Shown: positions 8,803 to 18,438, numbered from the stretch's first letter. The stretch is 64,000 nucleotides of DNA from Gallionellales bacterium 39-52-133 (GCA_002278935.1 NCJL01000008.1:248001-312000); one strand, 5' to 3'. Numbers and translations are program-made. Notes: a model not told the origin generated them from the letters alone.

Positions 8803-9582
8803 TTATACAATCTCCCGCCAGGCAAAACCTTGTTCCTGCGTTGCCACACCGATCCATTCACTACTGCAATCAAGTACTCCGCTTAAAGCTAGCGCCGCCA
8901 GTTCAGGTGTATTGTTTTTCCGGCTAAGATGAGCTGCCACGATATGTTGCAAACAACTATTGTCCAGTCTTCCCAACAAGGCAGCAGCATCCTCATTATT
9001 CAAGTGCCCCAAACGGCCTCCAACCCTTCGTTTCAGACTATAGGGATAATCACCATTAGCCAACAACGCAGTATCATGATTACATTCAAGAACCAGTGCA
9101 GCGCAACCACTCAAGGTTTGCTCAATATAAGGAGTCGAACTCCCCACATCCGTCAACACTCCCAGACGTTTTGCCCCATCACCAAACACATACTGCACAG
9201 GTTCGGATGCATCATGGGGTACCGGATAAGGTTGAACCACCACTTCGCCTATGGAAAAAGAATCATGCGGATTAATTTCGGTGACATTGGGTAATGCACC
9301 CAATGTTTTAAATTGTGCACGCAAAGTGCCGTGCGTGAGCCAAACCGGAAGCGCATATTTGCGAGCCAGCCGGGCCACCCCTGCCACATGGTCGCCATGC
9401 TCATGAGTCACAAGTATTCCGCTCAGCGCTTCAGGCTGCACGCCCAGACGGGACAGCCGTGCAACTGATTCTGTCAAATTAAAGCCACAGTCCATCAACA
9501 CGCAAGTCTGACCCGCCTGCACTAACAGCGCATTTCCCTCGCTGCCACTGCCCAATGATGCAAATCGGAGTACCGCCGCCAA
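8803..9582 (-). CDS. MBL-fold metallohydrolase, WalJ/YycJ type
   Basis: A 259-residue metallo-beta-lactamase-fold hydrolase of the YycJ/WalJ (VicX) group, predicted cytoplasmic. It begins MAAVLRFASLGSGSEGNALLV and carries the metal motif THEHGDHV near residue 60. Later metal ligands are in VLTDVGSST, LECNHD and AAHLSRKNN. YycJ in Firmicutes affects cell-wall and DNA-repair phenotypes; its substrate is unsettled. The gene starts 11 bases after the bamC stop, so it is the tail of a dapA-bamC-walJ unit. Confidence 0.85.
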   Translation of the reverse strand: MAAVLRFASLGSGSEGNALLVQAGQTCVLMDCGFNLTESVARLSRLGVQPEALSGILVTHEHGDHVAGVARLARKYALPVWLTHGTLRAQFKTLGALPNVTEINPHDSFSIGEVVVQPYPVPHDASEPVQYVFGDGAKRLGVLTDVGSSTPYIEQTLSGCAALVLECNHDTALLANGDYPYSLKRRVGGRLGHLNNEDAAALLGRLDNSCLQHIVAAHLSRKNNTPELAALALSGVLDCSSEWIGVATQEQGFAWREIV

Positions 9583-9593
9583 TGTTCCCCCTC

Positions 9594-10700
9594 CTAAGGC
9601 TGCCCCAGCGTTTTGTACAGTGTGTCTACAATTTTCTGCGTTTCGGCATTACTGATTCCAGCGCCATTAATAACGACCACTTCGCAGCCTGCGCCAATTT
9701 CGCGCACTTTAACCTGAATACGCTCCACGTTATCCAAACCCAGCATTTTCTTTGCATCCTCTTTACCGGCACTCAAGAAATATATCCCCTTGCTGCGGTC
9801 TCTGTCTGCCAAAATGATACCGGCACGCTCCAAAGCGAGCCCAACCCTGCGCCAGCTCTTGTCAAATGACTCATTTAGCAAAATACTTTGGCTACCATCT
9901 GCAAGTTTATTCAGTTTTGGAGAAACCGCACCATCAACGACAGCAGGAGTTGCCACTTTCTGTTTGCTATCAAGCACACCCGAGCCGCCACCAAGCTTTG
10001 ACATCAGCAGCTGTAGCATGGTCGCTTCCAGTTCAGGGTCACGCGGCCTTGGCAGCCAGCGATATCCGGTTTCATCTTTCTCAATAAATTCCTGCATGCC
10101 GTAATGGCTAATATAAATTTCCGTACTGTTACCGTCTTTGCTACGCTGCAATCGAGTGTGATACTGGTCGCGTTCACCTGAAGAGAAGAGACCATCAAAT
10201 ACACTACCCAATAATTTTCGTACTCCGTCCATTGGAACTTTTGCTCGATTTTCTGCCCATTCCGTTTCAATAACACCGGCCTGCGGATTCTCAATTTTTA
10301 TTGTCAGCCCATTTTCCAGCCAGAACGCCCTGACTACGGGCCATACATTCTCCGCCTTGTCATTAACCACCAACCAGCGCAACGTATCTTTCTGTTCCAG
10401 TCGAACATTTTTCGCGGGAGGGAGCACACTACTTGCTTTACGTCTGGCACCTCCCTGGGTAAATTCCGAATAGCTGGTACCCGTTTCAGTTCCACCAGGG
10501 ATACCGTATCTGTCATCTTCGGCATACGCAGTCAGATCAGGTGGCACATCCAGCGCCCTGACCTTTGAAGGAGGAGCCTTGTAATCGAAGCTTTTACTTT
10601 CTACAACCTCCTCTTTTTCGTCCGGAGCAGAGCTTAAGGTGCTGCATGCAGTTAGAATGATAACCGCAAGAGTCGAGACCGTAATATTTAAAGCGTTCAT
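9594..10700 (-). CDS. bamC: Outer membrane assembly lipoprotein BamC
   Basis: BamC is a lipoprotein subunit of the beta-barrel assembly machine at the outer membrane. The 368-residue protein has a lipoprotein signal with lipobox LTAC (Cys19). A disordered linker containing KVRALDVPPDLT and YGIPGG follows; in E. coli this region contacts BamD. Two helix-grip domains (about residues 95-215 and 265-365) come next. As in E. coli (dapA-nlpB), it lies directly downstream of dapA, here after 173 bases. walJ follows 11 bases later. The length is near the family norm. Confidence 0.9.
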   Translation of the reverse strand: MNALNITVSTLAVIILTACSTLSSAPDEKEEVVESKSFDYKAPPSKVRALDVPPDLTAYAEDDRYGIPGGTETGTSYSEFTQGGARRKASSVLPPAKNVRLEQKDTLRWLVVNDKAENVWPVVRAFWLENGLTIKIENPQAGVIETEWAENRAKVPMDGVRKLLGSVFDGLFSSGERDQYHTRLQRSKDGNSTEIYISHYGMQEFIEKDETGYRWLPRPRDPELEATMLQLLMSKLGGGSGVLDSKQKVATPAVVDGAVSPKLNKLADGSQSILLNESFDKSWRRVGLALERAGIILADRDRSKGIYFLSAGKEDAKKMLGLDNVERIQVKVREIGAGCEVVVINGAGISNAETQKIVDTLYKTLGQP

Positions 10701-10873
10701 GCTGTTCCTAAAAAATAAATGACACCTGTCACAAACAGGAAGAAGTAAAAAAGAAGCTGCCTAATGATTGCAATTTATTCGATATCGGCTTAAAAAAATA
10801 ACTCCATATTTCACTAAGTTTTCTCGCCGCTTCCTGACATGCCGAACTGATCTTCGCAATAAAGATCTATTTG

Positions 10874-11749
10874 TTAAATAACACCTGCAAGCTGCATGGC
10901 CTTTTCCACAAACGCCTGAGAACCGCTGGAAAGCGGGGTAAGAGGTAAGCGCAGACAATTCTGTATTTTTCCCATGCGTGCAACTGCCCATTTCACCGGA
11001 ATGGGATTCGCTTCCACGAACAAGTCCAGATGCAAGTCCAACAGGCGGAAATTAATTTCGCGCGCCCTGGATAGTTCACCATTCAACGCTGCTAAACACA
11101 TTTCATGCATCAATCTGGGCGCCACGTTTGCTGTCACTGAAATAGCACCATGCGCACCCAATAGCATCATGGCAAGTGTACTTGCATCATCACCGCTATA
11201 AACTGCAAAACCCTTAGGGGCTCGCCGCAACAAATCACTACCACGCCCTATATTGCCTGTCGCATCCTTGATTCCAACAATATTTGGAATCTGCGCCAGA
11301 CGCAACACGGTATCGTTGCTCATGTCGGCCACCGTGCGGCCCGGTACGTTATATAAAATATGCGGCATATCCACGGCCTCTGCGATAGCCTTGAAATGCT
11401 GGTACAAACCCTCTTGTGTCGGCTTGTTGTAATAGGGCACAACCGTTAATGACGCTTCCGCGCCAGCATTTTTGGAAAAAGCCGCCAGCTCGATTGCTTC
11501 TTTGGTTGAATTAGCCCCGGTTCCTGCGATAATCGGAATACGTTTGGCTGCATGATCTACTGCTGTCTGGATAAGCATTTCATGCTCCACCACATCTACC
11601 GTTGGTGACTCACCGGAAGTACCCACAACCACGATGGCATCCGTACCTTGCTCAATGTGGAAATCAATGAGTGCACGAAAAGCCGCCATATCCAGACTGC
11701 CGTCCGGATTCATCGGGGTCACTATTGCTACGATGCTGCCTGTTATCAT
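10874..11749 (-). CDS. dapA: 4-hydroxy-tetrahydrodipicolinate synthase DapA
   Basis: DapA condenses pyruvate with aspartate semialdehyde in the lysine/diaminopimelate pathway. The 291-residue TIM-barrel protein starts [13 protein letters not shown]. It shows Thr44 in GTSGES, Tyr133 in LYNVPGRT and the Schiff-base Lys161 in VGIKDATGN, the same numbering as in E. coli. ATG 11749 was chosen by homology; an upstream in-frame start would add ten residues. It is divergent from feoA and heads dapA-bamC-walJ. No special regulatory site is visible between dapA and feoA. Confidence 0.95.
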   Translation of the reverse strand: MITGSIVAIVTPMNPDGSLDMAAFRALIDFHIEQGTDAIVVVGTSGESPTVDVVEHEMLIQTAVDHAAKRIPIIAGTGANSTKEAIELAAFSKNAGAEASLTVVPYYNKPTQEGLYQHFKAIAEAVDMPHILYNVPGRTVADMSNDTVLRLAQIPNIVGIKDATGNIGRGSDLLRRAPKGFAVYSGDDASTLAMMLLGAHGAISVTANVAPRLMHEMCLAALNGELSRAREINFRLLDLHLDLFVEANPIPVKWAVARMGKIQNCLRLPLTPLSSGSQAFVEKAMQLAGVI

Positions 11750-11870
11750 GGTTATGGCCACGTTCAAAAATTTGCACATTTTAACTGAAACTTATCGTGA
11801 TTGCCTTACAAAAGACTGACCGCTATGGAATAATCCATCCATCGTGAAAGCACCCCTTATTACCATCTCT

Positions 11871-12092
11871 ATGACGCTATCAAGTATGAAACCCGGCGAA
11901 AGCGCAACTATTATCTCTATCCAAACCGATGAAGCCCTGCATCAACGATTGCTGGCAATGGGCTTTCGTGTTGGCAAACACATCGAACTAATACGCAAAG
12001 CTCGTTTTTCAGGCCCGTTGCAAGTACGCATCGGCACAACTGATATTCTGCTGAGACGAGTTGAAGCTGAAAAAATCACGGTGCAGACATGA
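11871..12092 (+). CDS. feoA: Ferrous iron transport protein FeoA
   Basis: FeoA is a small cytoplasmic SH3-like protein needed with FeoB for Fe(II) uptake. About 73 residues run from MTLSSMKPGESATII to the end, with the typical LLAMGFRVGKHIELIRKA and a DILLRRVEAEKI ending. ATG 11871 was chosen by similarity to FeoA N-termini; a GTG at 11844 in frame would add nine residues, and neither start has a clear ribosome site. Its stop overlaps the feoB start as ATGA. No convincing Fur box was found upstream by eye. Confidence 0.88.
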   Translation: MTLSSMKPGESATIISIQTDEALHQRLLAMGFRVGKHIELIRKARFSGPLQVRIGTTDILLRRVEAEKITVQT

Positions 12093-13876
12093 AGAGAATC
12101 GCCCTGCTGGGCATGCCCAATACCGGAAAATCAACCCTTTTCAACCGGCTGACGGGCGCAACCTCCCGTGTAGGCAATTGGCCCGGGATCACTGTTGAGT
12201 TACTCAGCGGCAAGATTCTGCTGGGCAATGAAATGGTTGAGATCATTGACCTGCCCGGTATTTACGACATGCACGGTTTTTCGGAGGACGAACAGGTAGT
12301 GCGACATTTTCTGCATGACAATGTACCAGACCTTGCCTTGATCGTATTAAATGCCACACAAATTGAACGACAACTCAGCCTGTTGTTGCAGCTCAAACAA
12401 TTCAATCTCAACATGATAGTACTGCTTAATATGGCTGACGAAGCCAGAAAGCTTGGCATCACTATCGATACCGAAAAGATGTCTGCTGCATTGGGAATGC
12501 CCATTTTTCTGCTTAGTGCCAAATACGGCAATGGTTATCCAGAAACTTTGCTGGCGACCACTAAAGCACTCCGTTACAGCACGCCAGGTATGCCCGAAAC
12601 TGTACGCAGCCAACTTGAACAGGATGAATACATTGAGCGGGAAATGGCTCTCATACTGAAGCAAACCGTACAGATACCCGCACGCTTACCTGACAACCTC
12701 ACTAGCCGTCTGGATCAGCTAATGCTCCATCCCTGGCTGGGGCTGCCGATATTTTTCGGCATCATGTATTTACTGTTTCAGGCGATTTTTCTTTTTGGTC
12801 AACCATTACAGGGCGGCGTCAACGAACTGTTTGGCTGGCTGCGTGAAATTGCTATTGCGCCTGCTCTCGGCAGCCTGCCCGACCTTCTTCAAGGACTGCT
12901 GCTTGACGGCGTCTACAACGGCATCGCCACAGTTGCATCGTTTTTGCCCCTGATCGTCTTTTTCTTCCTGTTCATGGCTATCGTTGAAGACACGGGCTAC
13001 CTGTCTCGCGCCGCATTTCTGATGGATGCACTGATGGCCAAAATGGGACTGGACGGACGCAGCTTCGTCATGCTGCTAATGGGATTCGGCTGCAACGTGC
13101 CGGCGTTAATGGGTACACGTGTCATGCGTTCACGCCCACTACGACTGCTATCCATGCTGGTCATACCGTTTTCACTCTGTTCCGCACGCCTGCAGGTATT
13201 CGTCTTCATCAGTGCGGCGCTGTTCTCGCCTAAAGCAGCCCCGTTGGTGTTATTCAGCCTGTACCTGTTCAGCTTCGCCTCTGCCATCCTGACCGCACTT
13301 CTTTTTAAACGATACTATCCAAACAGCGAACCCTTTGTGCTGGAACTCCCCCCCTACCGTTTCCCGACCCTGCGCCAAATGCTGATGCGCGGCTGGCATG
13401 AGGTATACCAGTTTGTGCACCGCGCCAGCAAATTTATCGTTGCCGGTGTTGTACTGGTATGGCTGCTCACCAATCTTCCTCCATCAGCAGCACCAGCCGG
13501 CGCTGACACATGGGCAGGAATACTCGGGGCATGGCTGCACCCTCTGTTTGCACCTATCGGCATCACACCTGATTTAACCATCGCACTTATTTTTGGATTT
13601 GTTGCCAAGGAAATTGTCATAGGTTCGCTTGCTGTCATTTATGGAATGAGCGGGCAGGCATTGAGCGGAGCTCTTGCATTACAGCTGGACTGGGTACAGG
13701 CCTATAGCTTTATGCTATTCACTTTAATTTATACACCTTGCCTGACCACCATTGCCACCATGCGAAAAGAATCCAATAGCATCGGCTTTATGTGGTTTTC
13801 TATTGCCTGGTCGCTGGCTCTTGCCTGGCTGTCAAGCTTGCTCTTTTATCAAAGCGCGCGGGCATTGGGTTACTAA
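12089..13876 (+). CDS. feoB: Ferrous iron transporter FeoB
   Basis: FeoB is the inner-membrane Fe(II) permease with a cytosolic G domain. The 595-residue protein has G1 GMPNTGKST near residue 8, Thr in PGITVE, G3 DLPGIYD, an NMAD G4-like motif and SAKYGNG. A helical guanine-dissociation region and then the membrane domain follow, with the conserved MGFGCNVPALMGTR and the second Gate motif FVAKEIVIGSL. It is shorter than E. coli FeoB (773) but complete in motifs. It overlaps feoA by ATGA and ends at a strong terminator; no feoC is visible. Confidence 0.95.
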   Translation: MKRIALLGMPNTGKSTLFNRLTGATSRVGNWPGITVELLSGKILLGNEMVEIIDLPGIYDMHGFSEDEQVVRHFLHDNVPDLALIVLNATQIERQLSLLLQLKQFNLNMIVLLNMADEARKLGITIDTEKMSAALGMPIFLLSAKYGNGYPETLLATTKALRYSTPGMPETVRSQLEQDEYIEREMALILKQTVQIPARLPDNLTSRLDQLMLHPWLGLPIFFGIMYLLFQAIFLFGQPLQGGVNELFGWLREIAIAPALGSLPDLLQGLLLDGVYNGIATVASFLPLIVFFFLFMAIVEDTGYLSRAAFLMDALMAKMGLDGRSFVMLLMGFGCNVPALMGTRVMRSRPLRLLSMLVIPFSLCSARLQVFVFISAALFSPKAAPLVLFSLYLFSFASAILTALLFKRYYPNSEPFVLELPPYRFPTLRQMLMRGWHEVYQFVHRASKFIVAGVVLVWLLTNLPPSAAPAGADTWAGILGAWLHPLFAPIGITPDLTIALIFGFVAKEIVIGSLAVIYGMSGQALSGALALQLDWVQAYSFMLFTLIYTPCLTTIATMRKESNSIGFMWFSIAWSLALAWLSSLLFYQSARALGY

Positions 13877-13895
13877 TAAAAGTTCAGGTCACAAT

Positions 13896-13925
13896 AAAAA
13901 AGGCTGTCATCAACAGCCTTTTTTA
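13896..13925. terminator. Terminator after feoB, probably bidirectional
   Basis: An 8-bp stem AAGGCTGT/ACAGCCTT with loop CATCA (13900-13920) is bordered by A and T runs. It serves feoAB and the oncoming minus-strand gene. Confidence 0.88.
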
Positions 13926-13948
13926 TGCTTCATCAACAACATGAAAAA

Positions 13949-14263
13949 TTAATCTTTCCAGGCTTTATCCAGAGTCTGCTGAGCCTGCTCCAGCTTTTCT
14001 TTGGCCTCCAGATAATTCTTTTTTGAGAGCTCGGCTTTTTTCTGCTCTTCTGCCAATTGCTTTTGCTTTCTCTCTATCAGCCTTTCAGTCTCTGTTACAG
14101 CCTGAGCATCAGACTTATACGCAGCTTCAGCCCTTTCCAGTTTCTGCAATGCATTGCTATAACCAGCCTGTTGCGCGGAGACGTCCTTTGCCTGCGCCCC
14201 TGGCAAAACAGAAAGCATGAACATTGCAGCAAATATTTCTTTTTTAAACATAAAGTTGCCCAT
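13949..14263 (-). CDS. Secreted coiled-coil protein, unknown function
   Basis: A 104-residue protein with a signal peptide (MFKKEIFAAMFMLSVLPGAQA core, cleavage after AQA). The remainder is a single charged helix, rich in Glu, Lys, Gln and Ala with heptad spacing, predicted to be a periplasmic coiled coil. ATG 14263 was chosen; ATG 14251 is equally possible and would begin exactly at the signal peptide, and neither has a strong ribosome site. I do not recognise the family. It resembles the coiled-coil halves of YbgF or TolA-like proteins only in composition. Confidence 0.6.
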   Translation of the reverse strand: MGNFMFKKEIFAAMFMLSVLPGAQAKDVSAQQAGYSNALQKLERAEAAYKSDAQAVTETERLIERKQKQLAEEQKKAELSKKNYLEAKEKLEQAQQTLDKAWKD

Positions 14264-14328
14264 AAATTTCAACTCAAAATCAAGCTCAAAAGCTAAGCAC
14301 AAAACATCAGGCGGGATGCACAGCCAGA

Positions 14329-14520
14329 TTAATAGGCATTAACCAATTTATCAATAAAATAACTGCCTATCAGTACCAGAATCAGCACGCCCACCCCTGT
14401 AAAAACACTGGTGGAGCCACCCTCCCCCATTACACCCTGATATGCTGCATAAAAGAAAAATACAATCGCCAGCAATTGCAGGATTTGCGAAAAAATTTTG
14501 GCTATAAATTCCATACTCAT
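14329..14520 (-). CDS. Small inner-membrane protein with two TM segments
   Basis: A 63-residue hydrophobic protein, MSMEFIAKIFSQILQ onwards, with two predicted transmembrane helices. One is ILQLLAIVFFFYAAYQGVM; the other is VFTGVGVLILVLIGSYFI. They are joined by a Gly/Ser loop (GEGGSTS). GGAG lies 6 bases before ATG 14520, which decides the start among three close ATGs. It is probably a member of a conserved small membrane family, but I cannot name it. It follows the same direction as the neighbouring coiled-coil gene, 65 bases upstream of it. Confidence 0.6.
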   Translation of the reverse strand: MSMEFIAKIFSQILQLLAIVFFFYAAYQGVMGEGGSTSVFTGVGVLILVLIGSYFIDKLVNAY

Positions 14521-14708
14521 CATTATCTCCAATCCAAAACCCATACATAATTTCAACTTACAATTTTATTATCGCCTCTGACTTGAATATGCACAACCTG
14601 GCAATTTAAAATCATAAGCAATCTCCATCCTGCATAAGCAAGAGCGCTGAGTTGTACACTGCAAATTCAAGATAGATACAATCAACTTTCAAGCACCTGT
14701 TATTGCTT

Positions 14709-14735
14709 CAACATATTGATTATATTGAATATTTT
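14709..14735 (+). repeat. IHF-type intergenic repeat, copy 1
   Basis: Contains the core TTGATTATATTGAATATTTT (14716-14735). On the minus strand it is preceded by a full IHF consensus match (AATCAA, four bases, TTG). It lies between the tRNA-Ser terminator and the small membrane gene. The rest of the surrounding 14521-14751 gap shows nothing else recognisable. Confidence 0.7.
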
Positions 14736-14751
14736 ATAATTTGCATCCAGC

Positions 14752-14785
14752 AAAAAGCCCCGCATGTCATTCCATGCGGGGCTTT
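14752..14785 (-). terminator. Terminator of tRNA-Ser
   Basis: A perfect stem, CATGCGGGGC paired with GCCCCGCATG around a 6-base loop, runs into TTTTT on the minus strand downstream of the tRNA. A further perfect 8-bp inverted repeat (CACCCAAT/ATTGGGTG, 14788-14805) lies between it and the tRNA 3' end. Confidence 0.85.
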
Positions 14786-14816
14786 AACACCCAATAAATT
14801 GGGTGGGAACACAAGT

Positions 14817-14904
14817 TGGCGGAGGCTGTGAGATTCGAACTCACGGAAGGTCTCCCTTCGGCAGTTTTCAAGACTGCTGGTTTAAACCACTCACCCAAAC
14901 CTCC
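14817..14904 (-). tRNA. tRNA-Ser (anticodon UGA)
   Basis: Read on the minus strand, a 7-bp acceptor stem (GGAGGTT with AGCCTCC, one G-U pair) is followed by a serine-type tRNA. The anticodon arm is GCAGT-CTTGAAA-ACTGC with anticodon TGA, which reads UCA. A long variable arm typical of class II tRNAs, the T arm GTTCGAATC and an encoded CCA end complete it. It lies upstream of, and divergent from, the BI-1 gene. Confidence 0.96.
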
Positions 14905-15048
14905 AAGAGCGCGCATCATACAGAAAACCGACGGCAATTTAAAGCTTCTCTTATATTATTTTTGTCCCGGTCATTGAGAATCATTGCAACTTTTTCGCTC
15001 TTTCGATACTCTTATGAGTGTTACTCAAAACATCATCTGGAGGAAAAA

Positions 15049-15732
15049 ATGGAATATCAAACGATCTCGCAACCGGGCACTCTTGCTCTGGAACAAAACA
15101 AGGTATTACGCAACACCTATTTGATGCTGGCCCTGACCATGATACCCACCATCATAGGCGCATTCATTGGATTGTCCGTCAGCTTCTCATTCATGGCACA
15201 GTATCCAATCATGGCACCTCTCCTGATGTTCGGTGTAATGATGGGCATGCTGTTTGCGGTTTCTGCCCTGCGCAATAGCGTATGGGGTATCGCGATGTTG
15301 CTTGGATTTACATTTGTTGCGGGTTTTTTCCTCGGCCCTATCCTGCAGCACGCTTTGCACCTGCGTAATGGGGCTGAGTTGGTAGGCATGGCGGCCGGCG
15401 GTACCGGACTGATTTTCTTTAGTCTTGCAACCATCGCGACAGTGACCAAGAAGGACTTCAGCTTCATGGGCAAGTTTTTGTTCATCGGTCTCATTCTGCT
15501 GATTGTTGCATCGATTGCGAATCTTTTCTTCGCCATCCCTGCGCTGTCGCTGACCATCTCTGCCATTGCCATACTGATCTTCTCGGCTTATATCCTGTAT
15601 GACATCAGCCAGATTATTCACGGTGGCGAGACCAACTATGTGATGGCAACCATGAGCCTGTATCTGGACATCTACAACATTTTCGTGAACCTGCTTAGCC
15701 TGTTGATGGCATTTACAGGCGAACGCGATTAA
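15049..15732 (+). CDS. Bax inhibitor-1 (BI-1/YccA) family membrane protein
   Basis: A 227-residue polytopic inner-membrane protein of the BI-1/YccA family with about seven transmembrane segments. The C-terminal signature is ILYDISQIIHGGETNYVMATMSLYLDIYNIFVNLLSLL. In E. coli YccA modulates FtsH protease; eukaryotic relatives leak calcium. ATG 15049 follows CTGGAGG, a strong ribosome site. The open frame continues upstream through the antisense of tRNA-Ser, but that extension is not coding. The gene is monocistronic, ending at a strong hairpin shared with rlmD. Confidence 0.9.
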   Translation: MEYQTISQPGTLALEQNKVLRNTYLMLALTMIPTIIGAFIGLSVSFSFMAQYPIMAPLLMFGVMMGMLFAVSALRNSVWGIAMLLGFTFVAGFFLGPILQHALHLRNGAELVGMAAGGTGLIFFSLATIATVTKKDFSFMGKFLFIGLILLIVASIANLFFAIPALSLTISAIAILIFSAYILYDISQIIHGGETNYVMATMSLYLDIYNIFVNLLSLLMAFTGERD

Positions 15733-15753
15733 CAGTAAAGTGCTTTAAGTGAC

Positions 15754-15778
15754 AAAGGCGGCGCAAGCCGCCTTTTTT
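15754..15778. terminator. Bidirectional terminator between BI-1 gene and rlmD
   Basis: GGCGGC/GCCGCC stem with GCAA loop (15757-15772), flanked by AAA and a T-run. The T-run overlaps the rlmD stop codon. Confidence 0.88.
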
Positions 15779-17096
15779 ATTGCCTTTCAAACAAGGCAAT
15801 AGACTCGACATGCGAGGTATGCGGAAACATGTTCATCACCCCTGCGGCTTTTAGCACATAGCCCTTTTGGTGCACCAGCACCTCGGCATCCCGCGCCAGG
15901 GTAGCGGGATTGCACGACACATATACGATACGTTGCGGCGCATCAGCGCCCAAGGCCTTGACCAGCTCAAACGCACCATCCCGCGGCGGGTCAATCAGCA
16001 TTTTGTCGAAATGTCCCAGCTTAGCCAATGTCTCTTCGTTCATTTCAAACAGATTCATCACGCTGAACCTGGTATTGGCTTCCAGCCCGTTAGAGGCCGC
16101 GTTCTGCGCAGCGCGTTGCAGCAGGGAGGCACTCCCTTCAATCCCAATAACCTCTGCACCGCTACGAGCTATAGGCAGCGTAAAATTGCCCAGTCCGCAG
16201 AAAAAATCGGCAATGCGTTCACCCTTCCGGGGAGAGAGCAATCGCATCGCGCGGCTCATCATAAGCCGATTCAAACTACTGTTAACCTGGGTAAAGTCTG
16301 TCGGGGAAAATGGCATGGTAATGCCGAACTCAGGCAGACTGTAACTGAGCGCCGGGGCATCCAGCGGATAAAATGGTACGACCGTTTCCGGCCCCTTGGT
16401 TTGCAGCCAGAACTGAACCTGATGAGTATCGGCAAATTGTTTGATCGTCGCTTCATCCTCATTCGAAAGCGGCTTCATGATGCGCAACACCAGCACATCT
16501 ACATGCTCGCCTACTGCCACCTCGATTTGCGGCAAGTCATCGCGTATCGACAAACCTTCATTCATTTTTGCCAACAGCGGCAGCAAATTGGCAATCTTGG
16601 GCGGCAAGATTTCACAGTGCTGCATGTCCGCCACATAGCGGCTGCTCTTCTCATGAAAGCCGACCAGCGTTTTACCCTTTTTAATAACATGTCGGACAGA
16701 CAGTCGGGCGCGCTGGCGGTAGCCCCATGTTTGCCCATAGATTGGCGGCATGATAGTTTCGGCCTTGACCTTGCCAATCCGCTCCAGATTATCTTCAAGT
16801 ATGCGCTGCTTGGCTGCAACCTGTGCACGAGCATCCAGATGCTGCATGGAACACCCGCCGCACATATCAAAATGCACGCACTTGGGCTGCACCCGCATAA
16901 AGGATTGCCTGAGTATTTGATCGACCTTGGCCAACTCATAGCTGGGTTTCTTGCGATAAGCATTATAGGTGACGCGCTCACCGGTCAATGCACCCTCGAT
17001 GAAAACCACTTTACCGTCAGCATGCGCAATGCCGCGTCCGTCCTGGTCTAGCGATTCAATTATTACGCCTGCAGCTTGGTGAATATTGTTTGTCAT
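15777..17096 (-). CDS. rlmD: 23S rRNA (uracil-1939-C5)-methyltransferase RlmD
   Basis: RlmD (RumA) methylates U1939 of 23S rRNA using SAM. The 439-residue protein has an N-terminal TRAM domain (about 1-60). [4Fe-4S] ligands are Cys73, Cys79, Cys82 and Cys161. The SAM motif is [12 protein letters not shown] (298-309), and the catalytic nucleophile is Cys395 in YVSCNPATL. The TRAM domain, ligand spacing and length match E. coli RlmD. ATG 17096 follows a weak upstream ribosome site. It reads away from the VanZ-like gene 70 bases upstream on the same strand. Confidence 0.95.
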   Translation of the reverse strand: MTNNIHQAAGVIIESLDQDGRGIAHADGKVVFIEGALTGERVTYNAYRKKPSYELAKVDQILRQSFMRVQPKCVHFDMCGGCSMQHLDARAQVAAKQRILEDNLERIGKVKAETIMPPIYGQTWGYRQRARLSVRHVIKKGKTLVGFHEKSSRYVADMQHCEILPPKIANLLPLLAKMNEGLSIRDDLPQIEVAVGEHVDVLVLRIMKPLSNEDEATIKQFADTHQVQFWLQTKGPETVVPFYPLDAPALSYSLPEFGITMPFSPTDFTQVNSSLNRLMMSRAMRLLSPRKGERIADFFCGLGNFTLPIARSGAEVIGIEGSASLLQRAAQNAASNGLEANTRFSVMNLFEMNEETLAKLGHFDKMLIDPPRDGAFELVKALGADAPQRIVYVSCNPATLARDAEVLVHQKGYVLKAAGVMNMFPHTSHVESIALFERQ

Positions 17097-17166
17097 AAAA
17101 CATTTCTAAATAAATTATTTTCCTCTCGGAAAATCTAAAAAAGCAGGGAATATATAAAGTTGGGAT

Positions 17167-17559
17167 TCAAACCCGAGCGAACTTCCTGGAAGCGCGATAT
17201 TCAAGGCAGGCAAAAATTCTTCCCAGGCCAGTACGTGCCCATGTCCAGCCAAGCATCACACCGGTTGCGTTGGCCAGCATATCCGCGTAATCAAACGTAC
17301 GATAACCTGTCTCGCGTTGCAGATATTCGATTGCGACACCCATTCCGATTAGCAACAGGGATAACAGCACCCGGGAACGTCGCTGTCTGTATATTTGACA
17401 ATACCACAACATAAGCAGACCATAAGCCAGCGCGTGCTCAAACTTGTCCACCTGCCAGAAACTAAGGGGCTGTGGCGGACTGGACGTCAACGATACATAA
17501 AAAACTGAAGCAACCCATACCAAACCCAGCATTAACCAGAACCATCTCAACTTATTCAC
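17167..17559 (-). CDS. VanZ-like family membrane protein
   Basis: A 130-residue membrane protein with about four transmembrane helices and the VanZ-like signature. DKFEHALAYGLLMLWYC is followed by GMGVAIEYLQ and then RTFDYADMLANATGVMLG. Conserved charged and polar residues in this family resemble a small membrane enzyme core, but its function in Gram-negative bacteria is unknown. It lies 15 bases downstream of the exonuclease gene and is probably co-transcribed with it. Confidence 0.85.
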   Translation of the reverse strand: MNKLRWFWLMLGLVWVASVFYVSLTSSPPQPLSFWQVDKFEHALAYGLLMLWYCQIYRQRRSRVLLSLLLIGMGVAIEYLQRETGYRTFDYADMLANATGVMLGWTWARTGLGRIFACLEYRASRKFARV

Positions 17560-17574
17560 TTTGAAATCCAGAAT

Positions 17575-18366
17575 TCAAATTGTAGACTTGCCTGACGGCC
17601 ATGCCGCAAGATACTCCACCCAGTGAGGCTCATCAGACTTTTTCAGGGTGCTGCGCACCAGCTCGCATTCCTTTTCATATCTTGCTTTCGTGAATTGTCC
17701 GCGCATTAACTGGAAACGCGCATACACAAGAAAAGTATTCACCACGTCGGTTTCGCAATAGTTGCGTATCTCGTTGAGCCTGCCTTGCTGATAGGCTTCC
17801 CAGACCTTGCTGCCATCCATGCCCAGCTTTCCGGGAAAACCTATCAGCTTCGCAAGATCATCCAGCGGCGCATTCGCCCGCCCGCCATACATGGCTAGCA
17901 AATCCATCAGGTCAATATGGCGTGAATGATACCGGCTGATATAATTATTCCACTTGAAGTCCTTGTCATCCTCACCCATGTCCCAGTAACGCGCACACTG
18001 TACGCCGTTTATCAGGCCGCGATAGTGCAGCACCGGCAAATCAAAGCCGCTGCCATTCCACGATACAATTTGCGGCGTATATTTATCAATGCCGTCGAAG
18101 AAACGCTGAATGATGGCGGCCTCGTCATCTTCAAGTCCGCCCAGTGACCACACCTTGAAATTATCTCCCTCGCGCAACACACAGGAGATAGCTGCCACTT
18201 TTTGCAGGTGATGCTGAATAAAATCAGTGCCGGTTTTCTGACGGCGCATCTGAAAAGCCATTTCGGCCACATCATTGTCGCTTACCTGCTCATCAAGCTC
18301 ATAAAGCTTGCGCAAGCCGGAAATGTCGGGAACGGTTTCGATATCAAATACGAGTAATGGATTCAT
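17575..18366 (-). CDS. Predicted 3'-5' exonuclease (PolB-like DEDDy, PF10108 type)
   Basis: A 263-residue RNase H-fold exonuclease homologue. Exo I is VFDIETVPD (Asp8, Glu10), Exo II is SWNGSGFDLPVL, and Exo III includes NYCETDVVNTF. This corresponds to the family annotated as predicted 3'-5' exonuclease related to the PolB proofreading domain. No polymerase domain is attached, so it acts alone, presumably on DNA or RNA ends. ATG 18366 is chosen because the exonuclease motif begins at once. It is divergent from the DUF192 gene. Confidence 0.85.
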   Translation of the reverse strand: MNPLLVFDIETVPDISGLRKLYELDEQVSDNDVAEMAFQMRRQKTGTDFIQHHLQKVAAISCVLREGDNFKVWSLGGLEDDEAAIIQRFFDGIDKYTPQIVSWNGSGFDLPVLHYRGLINGVQCARYWDMGEDDKDFKWNNYISRYHSRHIDLMDLLAMYGGRANAPLDDLAKLIGFPGKLGMDGSKVWEAYQQGRLNEIRNYCETDVVNTFLVYARFQLMRGQFTKARYEKECELVRSTLKKSDEPHWVEYLAAWPSGKSTI

Positions 18367-18438
18367 TCAGCTTACCTTTATTGTTAAGCAATATTTCATG
18401 GTCAATGCATTTTACCAAAGTACTGATAAACTGATGCA

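Noticed and set aside
14970-14990. Fur-box-like TGAGAATCATTGCAA upstream of the BI-1 gene
   Set aside because: Only about 10 of 14 conserved positions of the 7-1-7 motif match, all in one half. The gene is not an expected iron target.
14803-15048. N-terminal extension of the BI-1 frame across tRNA-Ser (reads EIRTHGRSPFGSFQ)
   Set aside because: This peptide is the familiar false translation of an antisense tRNA-Ser gene. A strong ribosome site and the family start lie at 15049.
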